Origin: Pseudomonadota bacterium
GTDB lineage: Bacteria; Pseudomonadota; Gammaproteobacteria; Xanthomonadales; Rhodanobacteraceae
Length of the DNA: 8,685 nucleotides
Reading direction: 5' to 3'
Assembly: GCA_021783385.1 (NCBI GenBank)
Contig: JAJXTX010000105.1
Location: 1 to 8,685, forward strand
Below are positions 1 to 7,321 of this stretch, in pieces. How positions within the stretch are numbered: position 1 is the first letter of the stretch; the number at the start of each line of letters is the position of its first letter. Under the pieces are notes generated by a model. It was not told the DNA's origin. It did not search any database and worked only from the letters and a program-made list of their open reading frames with translations. Both the position numbers and the translations under genes were made by a program.

Positions 1-1153
1 CACCCGGGCCGAACTTGAACATGTGCCCGCTGCCCTCGCTGATCTGGACGTTGCTGCTCGGCACCACCGCCGTCTTGCCGCCACTGAACGGACCCGGCTG
101 GCTGACCAGCGGTTGTTCGCTGATGGTCACTTCGATGCCGCCGTGCGCGACGGCGGCGGCACTCACCCGCACGTCCGAGCCGATCACCACCGTGCCGGTA
201 CGCGAATTGATCACCACGCGCGCCGGCGGGCTGCCGGGATCGACATCCAGGCTCTGGATGGCACCGAGCCAGGCAACCTTCTGTGACGCGTCCTGCGGCC
301 CGCGCACCGACACCGAACCGCCATCCACGGCAGTTGCCGTACCAGCGCCGTAAACGCGATTGACGGCCTGCGCGATGCGCGCGGCCGTGGTGAAATCCGG
401 TGTATCCAGATTGAGCATCAGGTTGCCGCTGTTGCCGAACGACGACGGGACGCTGCGTTCGACCGAAGCGCCATTGGGAATGCGTCCGCTGTCGGTGATG
501 TTGATCTGCACGCTGGAGCCGCTCTTGCCCTGCGCGCTGGCGCCTCCGATCACCACGCTGCCCTGCGCGATCGCGTACACATTGCCGTCGGCACCGCGCA
601 GCGGCGACATCAGCAACTGCCCGCCGCGCAGGCTCTTGGCATTGCCGATCGAGGCCACGGTGACGTCGATGTTCTGGCCGGGCTTGGCAAATGGCGGCAG
701 ATTGGCGGTGATGATCACCGCCGCCGCGTTTTTCAGCTGCGGGCGCGCATTGGCCGGCACCGTGATGCCGAACTGCTGCAACATGTTTTCCAGGCTTTGC
801 GTGGTGAAGGGGGTCTGCGTGGTCTGATCGCCGCTGCCGTCCAGGCCCACCACCAGGCCGTAGCCGATCAGCTGGTTGCTGCGCACACCGCCGACCGAGA
901 CCAGATCGCGGATCTTGTCGGCATGCGCGGGGGCAGCCAGCGCCACCATCAGGCATGCCAGCATGCCCACGGTGGCCGAGCGCCAGCGCGACAAGGCCTC
1001 ACGCACTTCCGCGCGCCGCGCGGCACCGACGTCGCGTTCGACCGGGACGCGCACCGGTGGGGACGCCGCACCAGGATGATCGGTGCTCGCGACCTGCTTG
1101 CTCCCGGCCGCGCGCGCGTGCGGGAACGGTTCCGTCTTGCGGCGTGGTTTCAT
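1..1153 (-). CDS. flgI: Flagellar P-ring protein FlgI, 3' end outside window
   Basis: FlgI subunits form the P ring around the rod in the periplasm, at the peptidoglycan layer. The reading frame opens with ATG at 1153 and stays open to the left edge (384 codons visible). The family core is clear: [21 protein letters not shown] at about residues 79-99, then [13 protein letters not shown], a TPFTT segment, [17 protein letters not shown], and near the edge [15 protein letters not shown]. By comparison with the 365-residue enteric protein, roughly 50 C-terminal residues are missing. A Sec signal peptide is visible late in the frame: the hydrophobic stretch is about residues 61-74 and the likely cleavage follows APAHA at residue 78. 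This leaves about 60 Arg/Ala/Pro-rich residues before it, which is unusual. The ATG shares its A with the TGA stop of flgH (TGATG), which supports coupled translation from this start. An internal GTG at 1006 is an alternative start but has only GGAA directly abutting it. Identity is very secure; the start is less so. Confidence 0.95.
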   Translation of the reverse strand, partial: MKPRRKTEPFPHARAAGSKQVASTDHPGAASPPVRVPVERDVGAARRAEVREALSRWRSATVGMLACLMVALAAPAHADKIRDLVSVGGVRSNQLIGYGLVVGLDGSGDQTTQTPFTTQSLENMLQQFGITVPANARPQLKNAAAVIITANLPPFAKPGQNIDVTVASIGNAKSLRGGQLLMSPLRGADGNVYAIAQGSVVIGGASAQGKSGSSVQINITDSGRIPNGASVERSVPSSFGNSGNLMLNLDTPDFTTAARIAQAVNRVYGAGTATAVDGGSVSVRGPQDASQKVAWLGAIQSLDVDPGSPPARVVINSRTGTVVIGSDVRVSAAAVAHGGIEVTISEQPLVSQPGPFSGGKTAVVPSSNVQISEGSGHMFKFGPG

Positions 1154-1848
1154 CAGAACGGCATCCATTTGGAATTGAAAAAGCGCGCCAGCCAGCCCTG
1201 GCTGTTGGCATCGGCGAGCGATCCGCGCCCGGTGTAGCTGATCCGCGCATCGGCCACGCGCGTCGAGGCGACCGTGTTGTCCTGGCCGATATCCTGCGGA
1301 CGCACGATGCCGGCGATGCGCACCAGCTCCTGGCCCTGGTTGATCGTCAGCCACTTTTCGCCGCGCACCATCAGGTTGCCGTTGGACAGACGCCTCGACA
1401 CCGTGACCGTGATCTGGCCGGTGAGCTGGTTGCTCTGGCTGCTGGAACCGGCACCGGCAAACGCATTCTTGCCATTCAGACCGATGCTGGCCGGCTTGCC
1501 GCCGAGGGTAGCCGCCTGCCCCAGGATGGTCGGCGCCGCAATCGCCACGCTGTCGGCCTTGCTGGTGGTGGTGGTGGCCTTCTTGCTGGCCTGGGTGCTC
1601 TCCATCAGGATGATGGTGAGGATGTCGCCGACCCGGTGTGCACGCGGGTCGGTGAACAACTCCATGCTCTGCGCATCGTGATAGATCGAACCGTCGGCCG
1701 GCGGTGCCTGCTCCTGCTGCATCGGCGCGGTGGCCGCCCACTGCGAGTCGTGGCGCACCGGTTGCATGACGCAGCCGGTGAGCAGCAGCAAGCCGGTCGT
1801 GACGATACCGCGCAGGATGGGGTTGCTCGATGACATGGTGATACTCAC
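1153..1848 (-). CDS. flgH: Flagellar L-ring lipoprotein FlgH
   Basis: FlgH forms the L ring, the outer-membrane bushing of the basal body, anchored as a lipoprotein. The 231-residue product matches the usual length of about 232. A hydrophobic segment (residues 14-23) leads into the lipobox LLTG-C with the lipidated cysteine at residue 26. The family core [20 protein letters not shown] follows at about residues 71-90. The C-terminal block with [15 protein letters not shown] and terminal PF is also typical. The chosen start is GTG at 1848, which overlaps the flgG stop in the 4-nt arrangement GTGA. ATG at 1836 is an alternative and would shorten the product by four residues without touching the lipobox. 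No strong ribosome binding site precedes either, so coupling to flgG translation is likely. The stop overlaps the flgI start by one base. Confidence 0.96.
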   Translation of the reverse strand: MSITMSSSNPILRGIVTTGLLLLTGCVMQPVRHDSQWAATAPMQQEQAPPADGSIYHDAQSMELFTDPRAHRVGDILTIILMESTQASKKATTTTSKADSVAIAAPTILGQAATLGGKPASIGLNGKNAFAGAGSSSQSNQLTGQITVTVSRRLSNGNLMVRGEKWLTINQGQELVRIAGIVRPQDIGQDNTVASTRVADARISYTGRGSLADANSQGWLARFFNSKWMPF

Positions 1849-2630
1849 ATCTTGTTCGTCAGATCCTGCAGCATCTGGTCAGCGCTGCTGACCGCCTTGG
1901 AATTCATCTCGTAGGTACGCTGCGTCTCGATCATGTTCACCATCTCCTCCACCACGTTGACGTTGGAGGACTCGAGCGACCCCTGCAGCAGCGTGCCCAT
2001 GCCACTCAGCCCCGGCTGCCCGGTTTGCGGCGAGCCGCTGGACGCGGTTTCCACGTAGAGGTTGCCGCCCTGCGACTGCAAACCGGCGGGATTGACGAAG
2101 TTCGCCAGCTGCAGTGAACCGACCTGCACCGCCGTGGCCGAACCGGCGGTCGTCGCCGATACCGTGCCGTCAGTGCCGATGGTGATGCTCTGCACATTGC
2201 TCGGCAGGGTGATGGCCGGCGAAATCGCATAGCCATCGGCGGTCACCAGCTGGCCGTTGGCGTCGGTCTGCAGCGAGCCGTCGCGGGTATAGGCAATGGT
2301 GCCGTCGGGCATGCTCACCTGCAGGAACCCGCTGCCCTGGATCGCCACGTCCAGCGAGTTGCCGGTCTGCGTGATGTTGCCCTGGGTAAACAGCTTTTCG
2401 GTGCCGACCACACGCACGCCGGTGCCCACCATCAGTCCCGATGGCGATTGGGTCTGCTCGGTGGTCTGGCCTCCGGGCTGGCCCTTGTTCTGATAAACCA
2501 GGTCCTGAAACGACGCACGCGAGCTCTTGAAGCCGGTCGTGTTCGCATTGGCCAGGTTGTTGGATATGACGTCCATGCGCGTCTGCTGCGCATCGAGGCC
2601 GGTCTTGGCGATCCAAAGGGAAGAAAGCAT
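1845..2630 (-). CDS. flgG: Flagellar distal rod protein FlgG
   Basis: FlgG builds the distal rod, the drive shaft that crosses the periplasm and meets the hook. The product has 261 residues; the enteric homologue has 260. The start [17 protein letters not shown] and the [13 protein letters not shown] rod signature (residues 23-35) are nearly identical to the family. So are the central [20 protein letters not shown] and the C-terminal [16 protein letters not shown] followed by the [18 protein letters not shown] helix. The N- and C-terminal helices pair to form the D0 core of the axial filament. ATG at 2630 is preceded by GGAG at 6-nt spacing. A 32-nt gap separates it from flgF, and its TGA is overlapped by the flgH GTG start. 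Confidence 0.98.
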   Translation of the reverse strand: MLSSLWIAKTGLDAQQTRMDVISNNLANANTTGFKSSRASFQDLVYQNKGQPGGQTTEQTQSPSGLMVGTGVRVVGTEKLFTQGNITQTGNSLDVAIQGSGFLQVSMPDGTIAYTRDGSLQTDANGQLVTADGYAISPAITLPSNVQSITIGTDGTVSATTAGSATAVQVGSLQLANFVNPAGLQSQGGNLYVETASSGSPQTGQPGLSGMGTLLQGSLESSNVNVVEEMVNMIETQRTYEMNSKAVSSADQMLQDLTNKM

Positions 2631-2662
2631 GAGTCACTCCAGAGAATTGAGTCAGCCGCAGA

Positions 2663-3403
2663 TCAGCCCAGCTGCAGAAGTTTGGCGGCGGCAGCGGCGT
2701 TGTCCTCGCCACTCTTGATCGACTTGATCTGCATGTCGTACTGCCGCGACAGGGCGATCATCTTCACCAGCTCGCCCGACACATTGACATTGCTGCTTTC
2801 CAGCGCGCCTGCAGTGAGGCGCACGTTGGGGTCGATCGCAGCCTGGCCGCCATTGGCCATGTGCATCAGTCCATCGCCGCCCTGCGTCAGCTGCGCCGGA
2901 TCGGGATTGACCAGCCGGATGCGATCCACCGTCGCCACTGAATTGGGCGTGGAGCCGAGCGGCACGGTGGATATCGTGCCGTCGTCGCCGATGCTGATCT
3001 TCGCACTGTCGGCCAGGTTGATCGGACCGGCGCTGCCCAAGACCGGATTGCCGGCGGCATCAGTCAACTGGCCGTCTGCCGTCAGCTGCAGATCGCCGGC
3101 GCGCGTATAGCCCTCCGAGCCATCGGGCGCCTGCACGGCGATCCAGCCACTGCCTTTCAGCGCCACATCGAGCGAACGACCGGTGCTCCTGGTTGCGCCC
3201 TGCGTCAGATCCTGGCCGAGTCCCTGGGCCACGGCATTGATCCGGGTAGCCAGACCGCTGCCCTGCACCGGCAGGCTCTGGAAGGCCGTCATTTCACTCT
3301 TGAAGCCGACCGTGGAGGCATTGGCCAGATTGTTGCTGACCGCATTCTGGGCAAGCATGATCTGCGTTGCCCCGGTCATTGCCACATAGAGGGAATGATC
3401 CAT
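2663..3403 (-). CDS. flgF: Flagellar proximal rod protein FlgF
   Basis: FlgF is one of the proximal rod subunits, exported through the flagellar type III apparatus. The 246-residue product begins MDHSLYVAMTGATQ, the characteristic FlgF start, and carries the SNNLANASTVGFKSE signature at about residues 23-37. SGWIAVQAPDGSEGYTRAGD in the middle is a FlgF hallmark. The C-terminal [16 protein letters not shown] block and the RQYDMQIKSIKS helix complete the D0 region. ATG at 3403 lies 9 nt after the flgE stop. Only a weak AGG, inside the flgE stop context, precedes it, suggesting dependence on upstream translation. Confidence 0.97.
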   Translation of the reverse strand: MDHSLYVAMTGATQIMLAQNAVSNNLANASTVGFKSEMTAFQSLPVQGSGLATRINAVAQGLGQDLTQGATRSTGRSLDVALKGSGWIAVQAPDGSEGYTRAGDLQLTADGQLTDAAGNPVLGSAGPINLADSAKISIGDDGTISTVPLGSTPNSVATVDRIRLVNPDPAQLTQGGDGLMHMANGGQAAIDPNVRLTAGALESSNVNVSGELVKMIALSRQYDMQIKSIKSGEDNAAAAAKLLQLG

Positions 3404-3412
3404 GACGGCGAA

Positions 3413-4630
3413 TTACCTGGAGACCGCGGTGAACAGCGTGGAAGCCAGCACGTTGTCGGTGCCGAGCACCTGGGCATTCGCCTGGTAGTTGCGCTGCGCC
3501 TGGATCATGCTGACCAGCTGCGCCGTGGTATCGGATGTATTGGAGCTCTCCAGCGCACCGGACTGCACGCTGCCGAACTGGCCGCTGCCCGCCGTGCCCA
3601 TCACCGCCGCGCCGGAATCGCCGCTCGCCGCCCAGTTGGTGTTGCCGAGCTGACGCAGTCCCTGCAGATTGGCAAAGTTGGCCAGCGCAAGCTGGCCGAC
3701 CTTGGTGCTCTGGTTGTTCGAGTAGTTCGCCGTCACCACACCCTTGCTGTCGATGTCGATCGAGGTGAAGGTGCCTGCCGCAAAGCCATTCTGGGTAATC
3801 GCACCGGCTGAGTAGGAAGTTCCGAACTGGGTCGTGTTGGTCATGTTGACGGTCAGCGCCAACGGATTCGAACCATTGCCCAGATTGACCGGGGTAAAGA
3901 CCAGGTTGCCGCCGGCCGGCGTAGCGAGATTGCCGGAGGTGTTGAAGGTCATCGCCTGGGTACCGGCGCTGTTGCCATCCACGTACAGGTTGGCGTTCCA
4001 GGCATTGATTCCGGTCTTGACGTAGTACACCGTGCCCTGGTGCGAACCGCCCTGGGAATCATAGACAGTCACCGGCGTGGCCGCGTTGTAGCTGGTCGCA
4101 TCGGTCGTGCTGAACGGGTTGGCCGGCACGGACGCGCTCGCCGGCAGGTTCGATGTCATGGTCACCAGCGAGGTGGCGGTGGCATTGCTCTGCGCACTCA
4201 CGAGCTGCAAGTTGGTCAGTGTGCTGGTATCGAAGCCACCAATGCCGTTGGGCGGATAGACCTGCAGCTTGGCACCGCTGGGAGTCACCACATTGTTGTT
4301 GGCGTCGGTCTGAAAATTGCCGGCGCGCGTATAGCTGATGCCATTGCCGTCGTTGATGGTGAAAAAGCCGTTGCCGCTGAGCGCCAGATCCAGACTGTTG
4401 CCAGTGGTTGCAATGCTGCCCTGGCCAAACTGCTGGGCTACAGTTTCCAGGCGCGTGCCGCTGCCAGTGGCTGTGGAGTTCAGATTGAGCCCGGTGACCG
4501 CGAAAATATCCGCGAACTCGGCACGCGACCCCTTGAAGCCGGTCGTGTTGGCGTTCGCGATATTGTTCGAGATGACGTTGAGGTCGGATTGCGCCGCATT
4601 GATTCCGCTGAGTGCCGTATTCAAAGCCAT
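3413..4630 (-). CDS. flgE: Flagellar hook protein FlgE
   Basis: FlgE polymerises into the hook, the flexible joint between rod and filament, under the FlgD cap. The product has 405 residues, close to the enteric 402. The N-terminal D0 helix MALNTALSGINAAQSDLNV and the [19 protein letters not shown] signature (residues 21-39) are typical. So are LDLALSGNGFFTINDG and YTRAGNFQTDANN. The middle is the variable, Thr/Asn/Ser-rich, beta-sheet surface domain. The C-terminal helix has LVSMIQAQRNYQANAQVL as expected. The usual SNV-type motif just before it reads ESSNTSDTTAQ (residues 361-371), and the end LFTAVSR differs from the more usual LxNIR type. ATG at 4630 is preceded by GAGGAA at 6-nt spacing, the best ribosome binding site in the operon, which suits a product needed in about a hundred copies per flagellum. 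Confidence 0.97.
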   Translation of the reverse strand: MALNTALSGINAAQSDLNVISNNIANANTTGFKGSRAEFADIFAVTGLNLNSTATGSGTRLETVAQQFGQGSIATTGNSLDLALSGNGFFTINDGNGISYTRAGNFQTDANNNVVTPSGAKLQVYPPNGIGGFDTSTLTNLQLVSAQSNATATSLVTMTSNLPASASVPANPFSTTDATSYNAATPVTVYDSQGGSHQGTVYYVKTGINAWNANLYVDGNSAGTQAMTFNTSGNLATPAGGNLVFTPVNLGNGSNPLALTVNMTNTTQFGTSYSAGAITQNGFAAGTFTSIDIDSKGVVTANYSNNQSTKVGQLALANFANLQGLRQLGNTNWAASGDSGAAVMGTAGSGQFGSVQSGALESSNTSDTTAQLVSMIQAQRNYQANAQVLGTDNVLASTLFTAVSR

Positions 4631-4670
4631 GATGTGTTCCTCGAATGTGTGAAAGGGTGGAACCCGTGGA

Positions 4671-5345
4671 TCAGAGAATCTGCGCCACCTGATTCAGCGG
4701 GACGCCACCCACGCCAGACACCTGCAGGTACGTACCCACGCTGCTGCCGCCATACCCGACAGCCGTCACGGTGCCGGCGGCATACGTATTCAGGGCGTTG
4801 CCATTGCTGCTCGCCGCCATGCCGTAGGTGCCTTGCGCCACCGGGTTGCCGTTGTCGTCCTTGCCGTCCCAGGTGAACTGGGCCAGGCCACTGTTCTGAT
4901 TACCCAGATGAATCGTGCGCACCGCCTTGCCGGTGGCGTCGAGGATGCTCACGCTGACATTGCCCGGAGTGCCGACATTGACGGCGCCGGTCACGCTGCT
5001 GCCCGTGTAACTGACTATCGGCGAGGGCACGATCACCTGGCGATTGACCAGATTCGACGAACCGAGCATTTGCGAGGTCTGCAGCGAACCACTGAGCGTG
5101 CCGCTCAATCCATTCACCGACGTGAGCAGGTTCTGCGTGGCCGACAGCTGGCTGAACTGGGCCATCTGGGAAACGAACTGCGAGTTGTCGACCGGATGCG
5201 TCGGGTCCTGTGACTGCAATTGGGTCGTCATCAGCTTCAGGAAGTCGCTCTGCGACATGCTGGTGGCAGCCGCCGAGCTGACGGCGGGACTTGTCGCCGG
5301 TGAGCCAACGGCCGGCACCGTATTGCTGGTATTGATGATGCTCAT
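4671..5345 (-). CDS. flgD: Hook-capping protein FlgD
   Basis: FlgD sits at the tip of the growing hook as a scaffold for FlgE assembly and is shed when the hook is complete. The product has 224 residues. The conserved N-terminal block SQSDFLKLMTTQLQSQDP (residues 31-48) continues with NSQFVSQMAQFSQL, the family signature. Residues 1-30 are a low-complexity Ser/Thr/Ala tail, as expected for a disordered export leader. A FlgD Ig-like/tudor region follows, with VSILDATGKAVRTIHLG at about residues 132-148 and FTWDGKDDNGNPVAQGTY at about 157-174. ATG at 5345 has GGAG 6 nt upstream. The gene lies 16 nt after flgC and 40 nt before flgE. Confidence 0.97.
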   Translation of the reverse strand: MSIINTSNTVPAVGSPATSPAVSSAAATSMSQSDFLKLMTTQLQSQDPTHPVDNSQFVSQMAQFSQLSATQNLLTSVNGLSGTLSGSLQTSQMLGSSNLVNRQVIVPSPIVSYTGSSVTGAVNVGTPGNVSVSILDATGKAVRTIHLGNQNSGLAQFTWDGKDDNGNPVAQGTYGMAASSNGNALNTYAAGTVTAVGYGGSSVGTYLQVSGVGGVPLNQVAQIL

Positions 5346-5361
5346 GCTGCGCTCCGCTCCG

Positions 5362-5781
5362 TCACTTGCCGATATCGAGGGTCTTCACCATCAACTGCTT
5401 GGTGGTGTTCATCACCTCGACGTTGTTCTGATACGAACGCGAGGCGGAAATCATGTTGACCAGTTCGTCCACCGGATTGACGTTGCTGGCGTAGACGTAA
5501 CCGTTGGCATCGGCCAGCGGATTGCCGGGCTCGTAGCGGCTCGGGATGGCGGCCTGGCTTTCGGTGACGCCGAGCACCTGCACGCCGGCACCCGCAGCAT
5601 CAGCACTGCTGCCACTCTGCGGCTGCGTCGCGGCAAACAGCGGTTCGCGCGCGCGATAGGCCGCCGCGGCCGTACTGGCGACGCTGTCGGCATTGGCCAG
5701 ATTGCTGGCGACCGTATTCAACCGCAGCGACTGGGCGGCCATGCCGGAGCCGGCCACGTTGAAAATCGAGAACATTGACAT
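5362..5781 (-). CDS. flgC: Flagellar proximal rod protein FlgC
   Basis: FlgC is a proximal rod subunit. The 139-residue product (134 in enterics) starts MSMFSIFNVAGSGMAAQSLR and has the rod signature ASNLANADSV (about residues 25-34). The FlgC-specific YEPGNPLADANGYVYASNVN is followed by VDELVNMISASRSYQNNVEV and ends near KTLDIG. The ATG at 5781 shares its A with the flgB stop (TGATG). GGAGG inside the end of flgB lies about 9 nt upstream of this ATG. A second ATG at 5775 would give a product two residues shorter and is farther from that site. Confidence 0.97.
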   Translation of the reverse strand: MSMFSIFNVAGSGMAAQSLRLNTVASNLANADSVASTAAAAYRAREPLFAATQPQSGSSADAAGAGVQVLGVTESQAAIPSRYEPGNPLADANGYVYASNVNPVDELVNMISASRSYQNNVEVMNTTKQLMVKTLDIGK

Positions 5782-6185
5782 CAGGCCTGGCCTCCGGTGA
5801 TCGCGTCACGCAACATGCGGATCTGCGCGGTGATGAAGGACAGGCTGGCCTGGTAGTGCACGCCGTTGGCGGCAAAATCGGCCTGCTCGACCTGCTCATC
5901 GACGGTGTTGCCGTCCATGCTCGGCTGGCTCGGCACGCGATAGGCAAGCGGTGCATCCGATGGCGCGGTAGCGCCGCCGATCTGGCCGGAGGCATCCGTT
6001 TGCATCGGCAAACTGCCCGAAGTACCGCCCGCCGCCGCCAGCGCCTTGCGGAAATCCACATCGCGCGCCAGATATCCGGGCGTATCGGCATTGGCCAGGT
6101 TGCTGGCCAGCACCTCGCTGCGGCGCTGCCACAACGCCAGCGCCTGGGTATGGATGCCGAAAAGATTGTCAGGGGTCAGACTCAT
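5781..6185 (-). CDS. flgB: Flagellar proximal rod protein FlgB
   Basis: FlgB is a proximal rod subunit next to the MS ring and export gate, and the first gene of the rod-hook operon. With the start at ATG 6185 the product is 134 residues, close to the usual 138. It begins MSLTPDNLFGIHTQALALW and carries VLASNLANADTPGYLARDVDF, the FlgB signature, at about residues 25-45. The C-terminal part has MDGNTVDEQVEQADFAANGV and YQASLSFITAQIRMLRDAI, both typical. The frame stays open to 6278, but the extra 31 residues have no family counterpart and would span the sigma54 promoter at 6225-6240. GGAG lies 8 nt before ATG 6185. The stop overlaps the flgC start by one base. Confidence 0.97.
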   Translation of the reverse strand: MSLTPDNLFGIHTQALALWQRRSEVLASNLANADTPGYLARDVDFRKALAAAGGTSGSLPMQTDASGQIGGATAPSDAPLAYRVPSQPSMDGNTVDEQVEQADFAANGVHYQASLSFITAQIRMLRDAITGGQA

Positions 6186-6205
6186 CGCTTTCACTCCGCG
6201 TGGCA
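6186..6205 (-). promoter_or_regulatory. Ribosome binding site fixing the flgB start
   Basis: On the minus strand CGGAG is followed by TGAAAGCG and then the ATG at 6185, a good Shine-Dalgarno at 8-nt spacing. It decides between this ATG and the longer open frame reaching 6278. It also lies downstream of the predicted transcription start near 6214. Confidence 0.75.
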
Positions 6206-6224
6206 GTCGCCGCACGAAGCTCGT

Positions 6225-6240
6225 GGCAAATTGCATGCCA
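6225..6240 (-). promoter_or_regulatory. Sigma54 (RpoN) promoter of the flgB operon
   Basis: The minus-strand sequence TGGCATG-CAAT-TTGCC matches the sigma54 consensus TGGCACG-N4-TTGCW with the exact spacing between the -24 GG and -12 GC. The mismatches are T for C in the -24 element and the last, weakly conserved base. The -24 element is at 6234-6240 and the -12 element at 6226-6229. Transcription should start near 6214, leaving a leader of about 29 nt that contains the flgB ribosome binding site. Sigma54 control of hook-basal-body operons through a FleQ/FlrC-type activator is well established in Pseudomonas, Vibrio and Xanthomonas. Its use here is inferred from the motif and its position. 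Confidence 0.85.
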
Positions 6241-6283
6241 CCTGGCCAGAACCCTTGCTGCAGCTGGGCTGACGCCACGGCTT

Positions 6284-6306
6284 CCGGCCGCCCAAGGGCT
6301 GGCCGG
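6284..6306 (-). other. GC-rich hairpin downstream of cheV
   Basis: CCGGCC and GGCCGG arms flank an inner GCCC/GGGC pairing with one bulged base and a very short loop. It lies about 30 nt beyond the cheV stop. There is no T run after it on either strand, so it is not a standard intrinsic terminator. It might protect the cheV mRNA 3' end or act as a weak pause site. Confidence 0.35.
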
Positions 6307-6323
6307 CGCGAGGAAGACGGATT

Positions 6324-6348
6324 GTTGACGCCACTCAGCCGGTTGACG
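6324..6348. promoter_or_regulatory. Direct repeat, possible activator site upstream of flgB
   Basis: Two copies of GTTGACG, at 6324-6330 and 6342-6348, are 18 nt apart start to start and straddle the cheV stop codon. Read on the minus strand each contains GTCAA, resembling the half-site of the FleQ recognition sequence known from Pseudomonas. They sit about 110 to 134 nt upstream of the predicted sigma54 start, the usual distance for an enhancer-binding activator. The second copy is inside cheV coding sequence and the repeat is short, so chance is a real possibility. Confidence 0.35.
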
Positions 6349-7273
6349 TTTCCGTGACTTCCGGCAACAGATCCAGCACCGCCTGCGCCAGCAGATCCGG
6401 CTGGAACTTGGCGATGAAACGATCGGCCTTGACCTCCCTGACCATCGCCTCGTTGAAGATGCCGCTGAGCGAGCTGTGCAGAACGACCTTCATTCCGCGC
6501 AACGTCGGCGCCTCGCGGATGGCGCGCGTCAGCGCATAGCCGTCCAGGCGCGGCATCTCGATATCCGAGACCACCAGCGCAACCCCCTCGTCCGGCCCCG
6601 CCTCAGCCAACGCCAGCAGGCGCTCGAGCGCCTCGCGGCCATCCTGGACCACCACACACTCGATATTCATCTGCTTGAACAGGCCCACCAGCTGGCGCCG
6701 TGCAATCAGCGAGTCGTCCACCACCAGTATCCGCCGCGTCTGCGGTATGCGGGCATCGGCAGTCCGGCGCATCTCGATCGACAACTCGGCCGGTGCCGCA
6801 TCGATGCTGGCCAGCACATGCTCCACATCGACCACCGCCAGCAGCTCGCCCTGGATGCGGGTAACCGCGTTCACCCGCGCGCCAAAGCCCAGCGCGCTGG
6901 CTGGCGCCACCAGCGAGTCACCCTCGCAATGCACCATGTACTGCAGGTCCGCGACCAGAAACCCCTGCACCGAACGACTGAATTCGGTGACCATCAGATG
7001 CGCCGAGTCCACCTCGCGCAGCGGCGCATAGCCGAGCGCCTCGGCCAGGTCGATCACCGGGATGGTCTGGCCACGGAAATTGCAGCTGCCCGCCAGCAGG
7101 GAATGCACGCCGGGCAGGCGCTCCAGTGGTGGACGCCGCATCACCTCGCGCACCTTGAACACGTTGATGCCGAACAGCTGCGCGTCGCCCAGGCGGAACA
7201 ACAGCATTGCCACGCGATTGTGCCCGGCCAGCCGGGTGTGCCGTTCGACCCTGTCCAGCAGCGTGCCGCCCAT
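6335..7273 (-). CDS. cheV: Chemotaxis coupling protein CheV (CheW-REC)
   Basis: CheV couples chemoreceptors to the kinase CheA and is tuned by phosphorylation of its receiver domain. With ATG at 7273 the product is 312 residues, the normal size. Residues about 17-160 form the CheW-like domain, with AGHNRVAMLLFRLGD, FGINVFKVREVM, LPGVHSLLAGSCNFRGQTIP and VIDL. Residues about 181-303 form the response-regulator receiver: acidic pair D186-D187 (ILVVDDS), phospho-acceptor D237 in VVSDIEMPRLDG, S267 in LHSSLSG and K289 in FIAKFQPD. All key receiver residues are present, so it should be phosphorylatable. AAGGA lies 6 nt before ATG 7273. The frame is open to 7402, but that extension has no family resemblance and crosses the promoter region. 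A sigma28-type promoter lies at 7322-7348. Confidence 0.96.
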   Translation of the reverse strand: MGGTLLDRVERHTRLAGHNRVAMLLFRLGDAQLFGINVFKVREVMRRPPLERLPGVHSLLAGSCNFRGQTIPVIDLAEALGYAPLREVDSAHLMVTEFSRSVQGFLVADLQYMVHCEGDSLVAPASALGFGARVNAVTRIQGELLAVVDVEHVLASIDAAPAELSIEMRRTADARIPQTRRILVVDDSLIARRQLVGLFKQMNIECVVVQDGREALERLLALAEAGPDEGVALVVSDIEMPRLDGYALTRAIREAPTLRGMKVVLHSSLSGIFNEAMVREVKADRFIAKFQPDLLAQAVLDLLPEVTETSTG

Positions 7274-7285
7274 GCAGGTTCCTTG
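7274..7285 (-). promoter_or_regulatory. Ribosome binding site fixing the cheV start
   Basis: Minus-strand AAGGA, followed by ACCTGC and the ATG at 7273, is a strong Shine-Dalgarno at 6-nt spacing. It fits the family-conserved beginning of CheV (MGGTLLDRVERHTRLAGHNR) and argues against the longer frame starting at 7402. Confidence 0.8.
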
Positions 7286-7321
7286 GAATGCGATACCGCC
7301 GCAGCGGCTGTGGTGCAGGGC

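Noticed and set aside
955..1833. Long plus-strand open frame (292 codons) opposite flgH and flgI
   Set aside because: It is an Arg/His/Ala-rich translation typical of the antisense frame of GC-rich genes. FlgH and FlgI on the other strand are unmistakable.
4631..4670. Small GGGT-TCC-ACCC stem in the flgD-flgE gap as terminator or attenuator
   Set aside because: Four base pairs with a 3-nt loop and only three Ts following are too weak, and flgE expression must continue from the operon.
4040..4876. Plus-strand open frame of 278 codons across flgE and flgD
   Set aside because: It crosses the boundary of two clear genes, has no family resemblance and ends in a Cys/Arg/Pro-rich stretch typical of a shadow frame.
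6186..6278. Longer FlgB start at 6278
   Set aside because: The extra residues have no family counterpart, and the sigma54 promoter and ribosome binding site lie inside them.
6284..6306. Hairpin as an intrinsic terminator of cheV
   Set aside because: There is no T run on the minus strand after the stem, so it is kept only as an unclassified hairpin.
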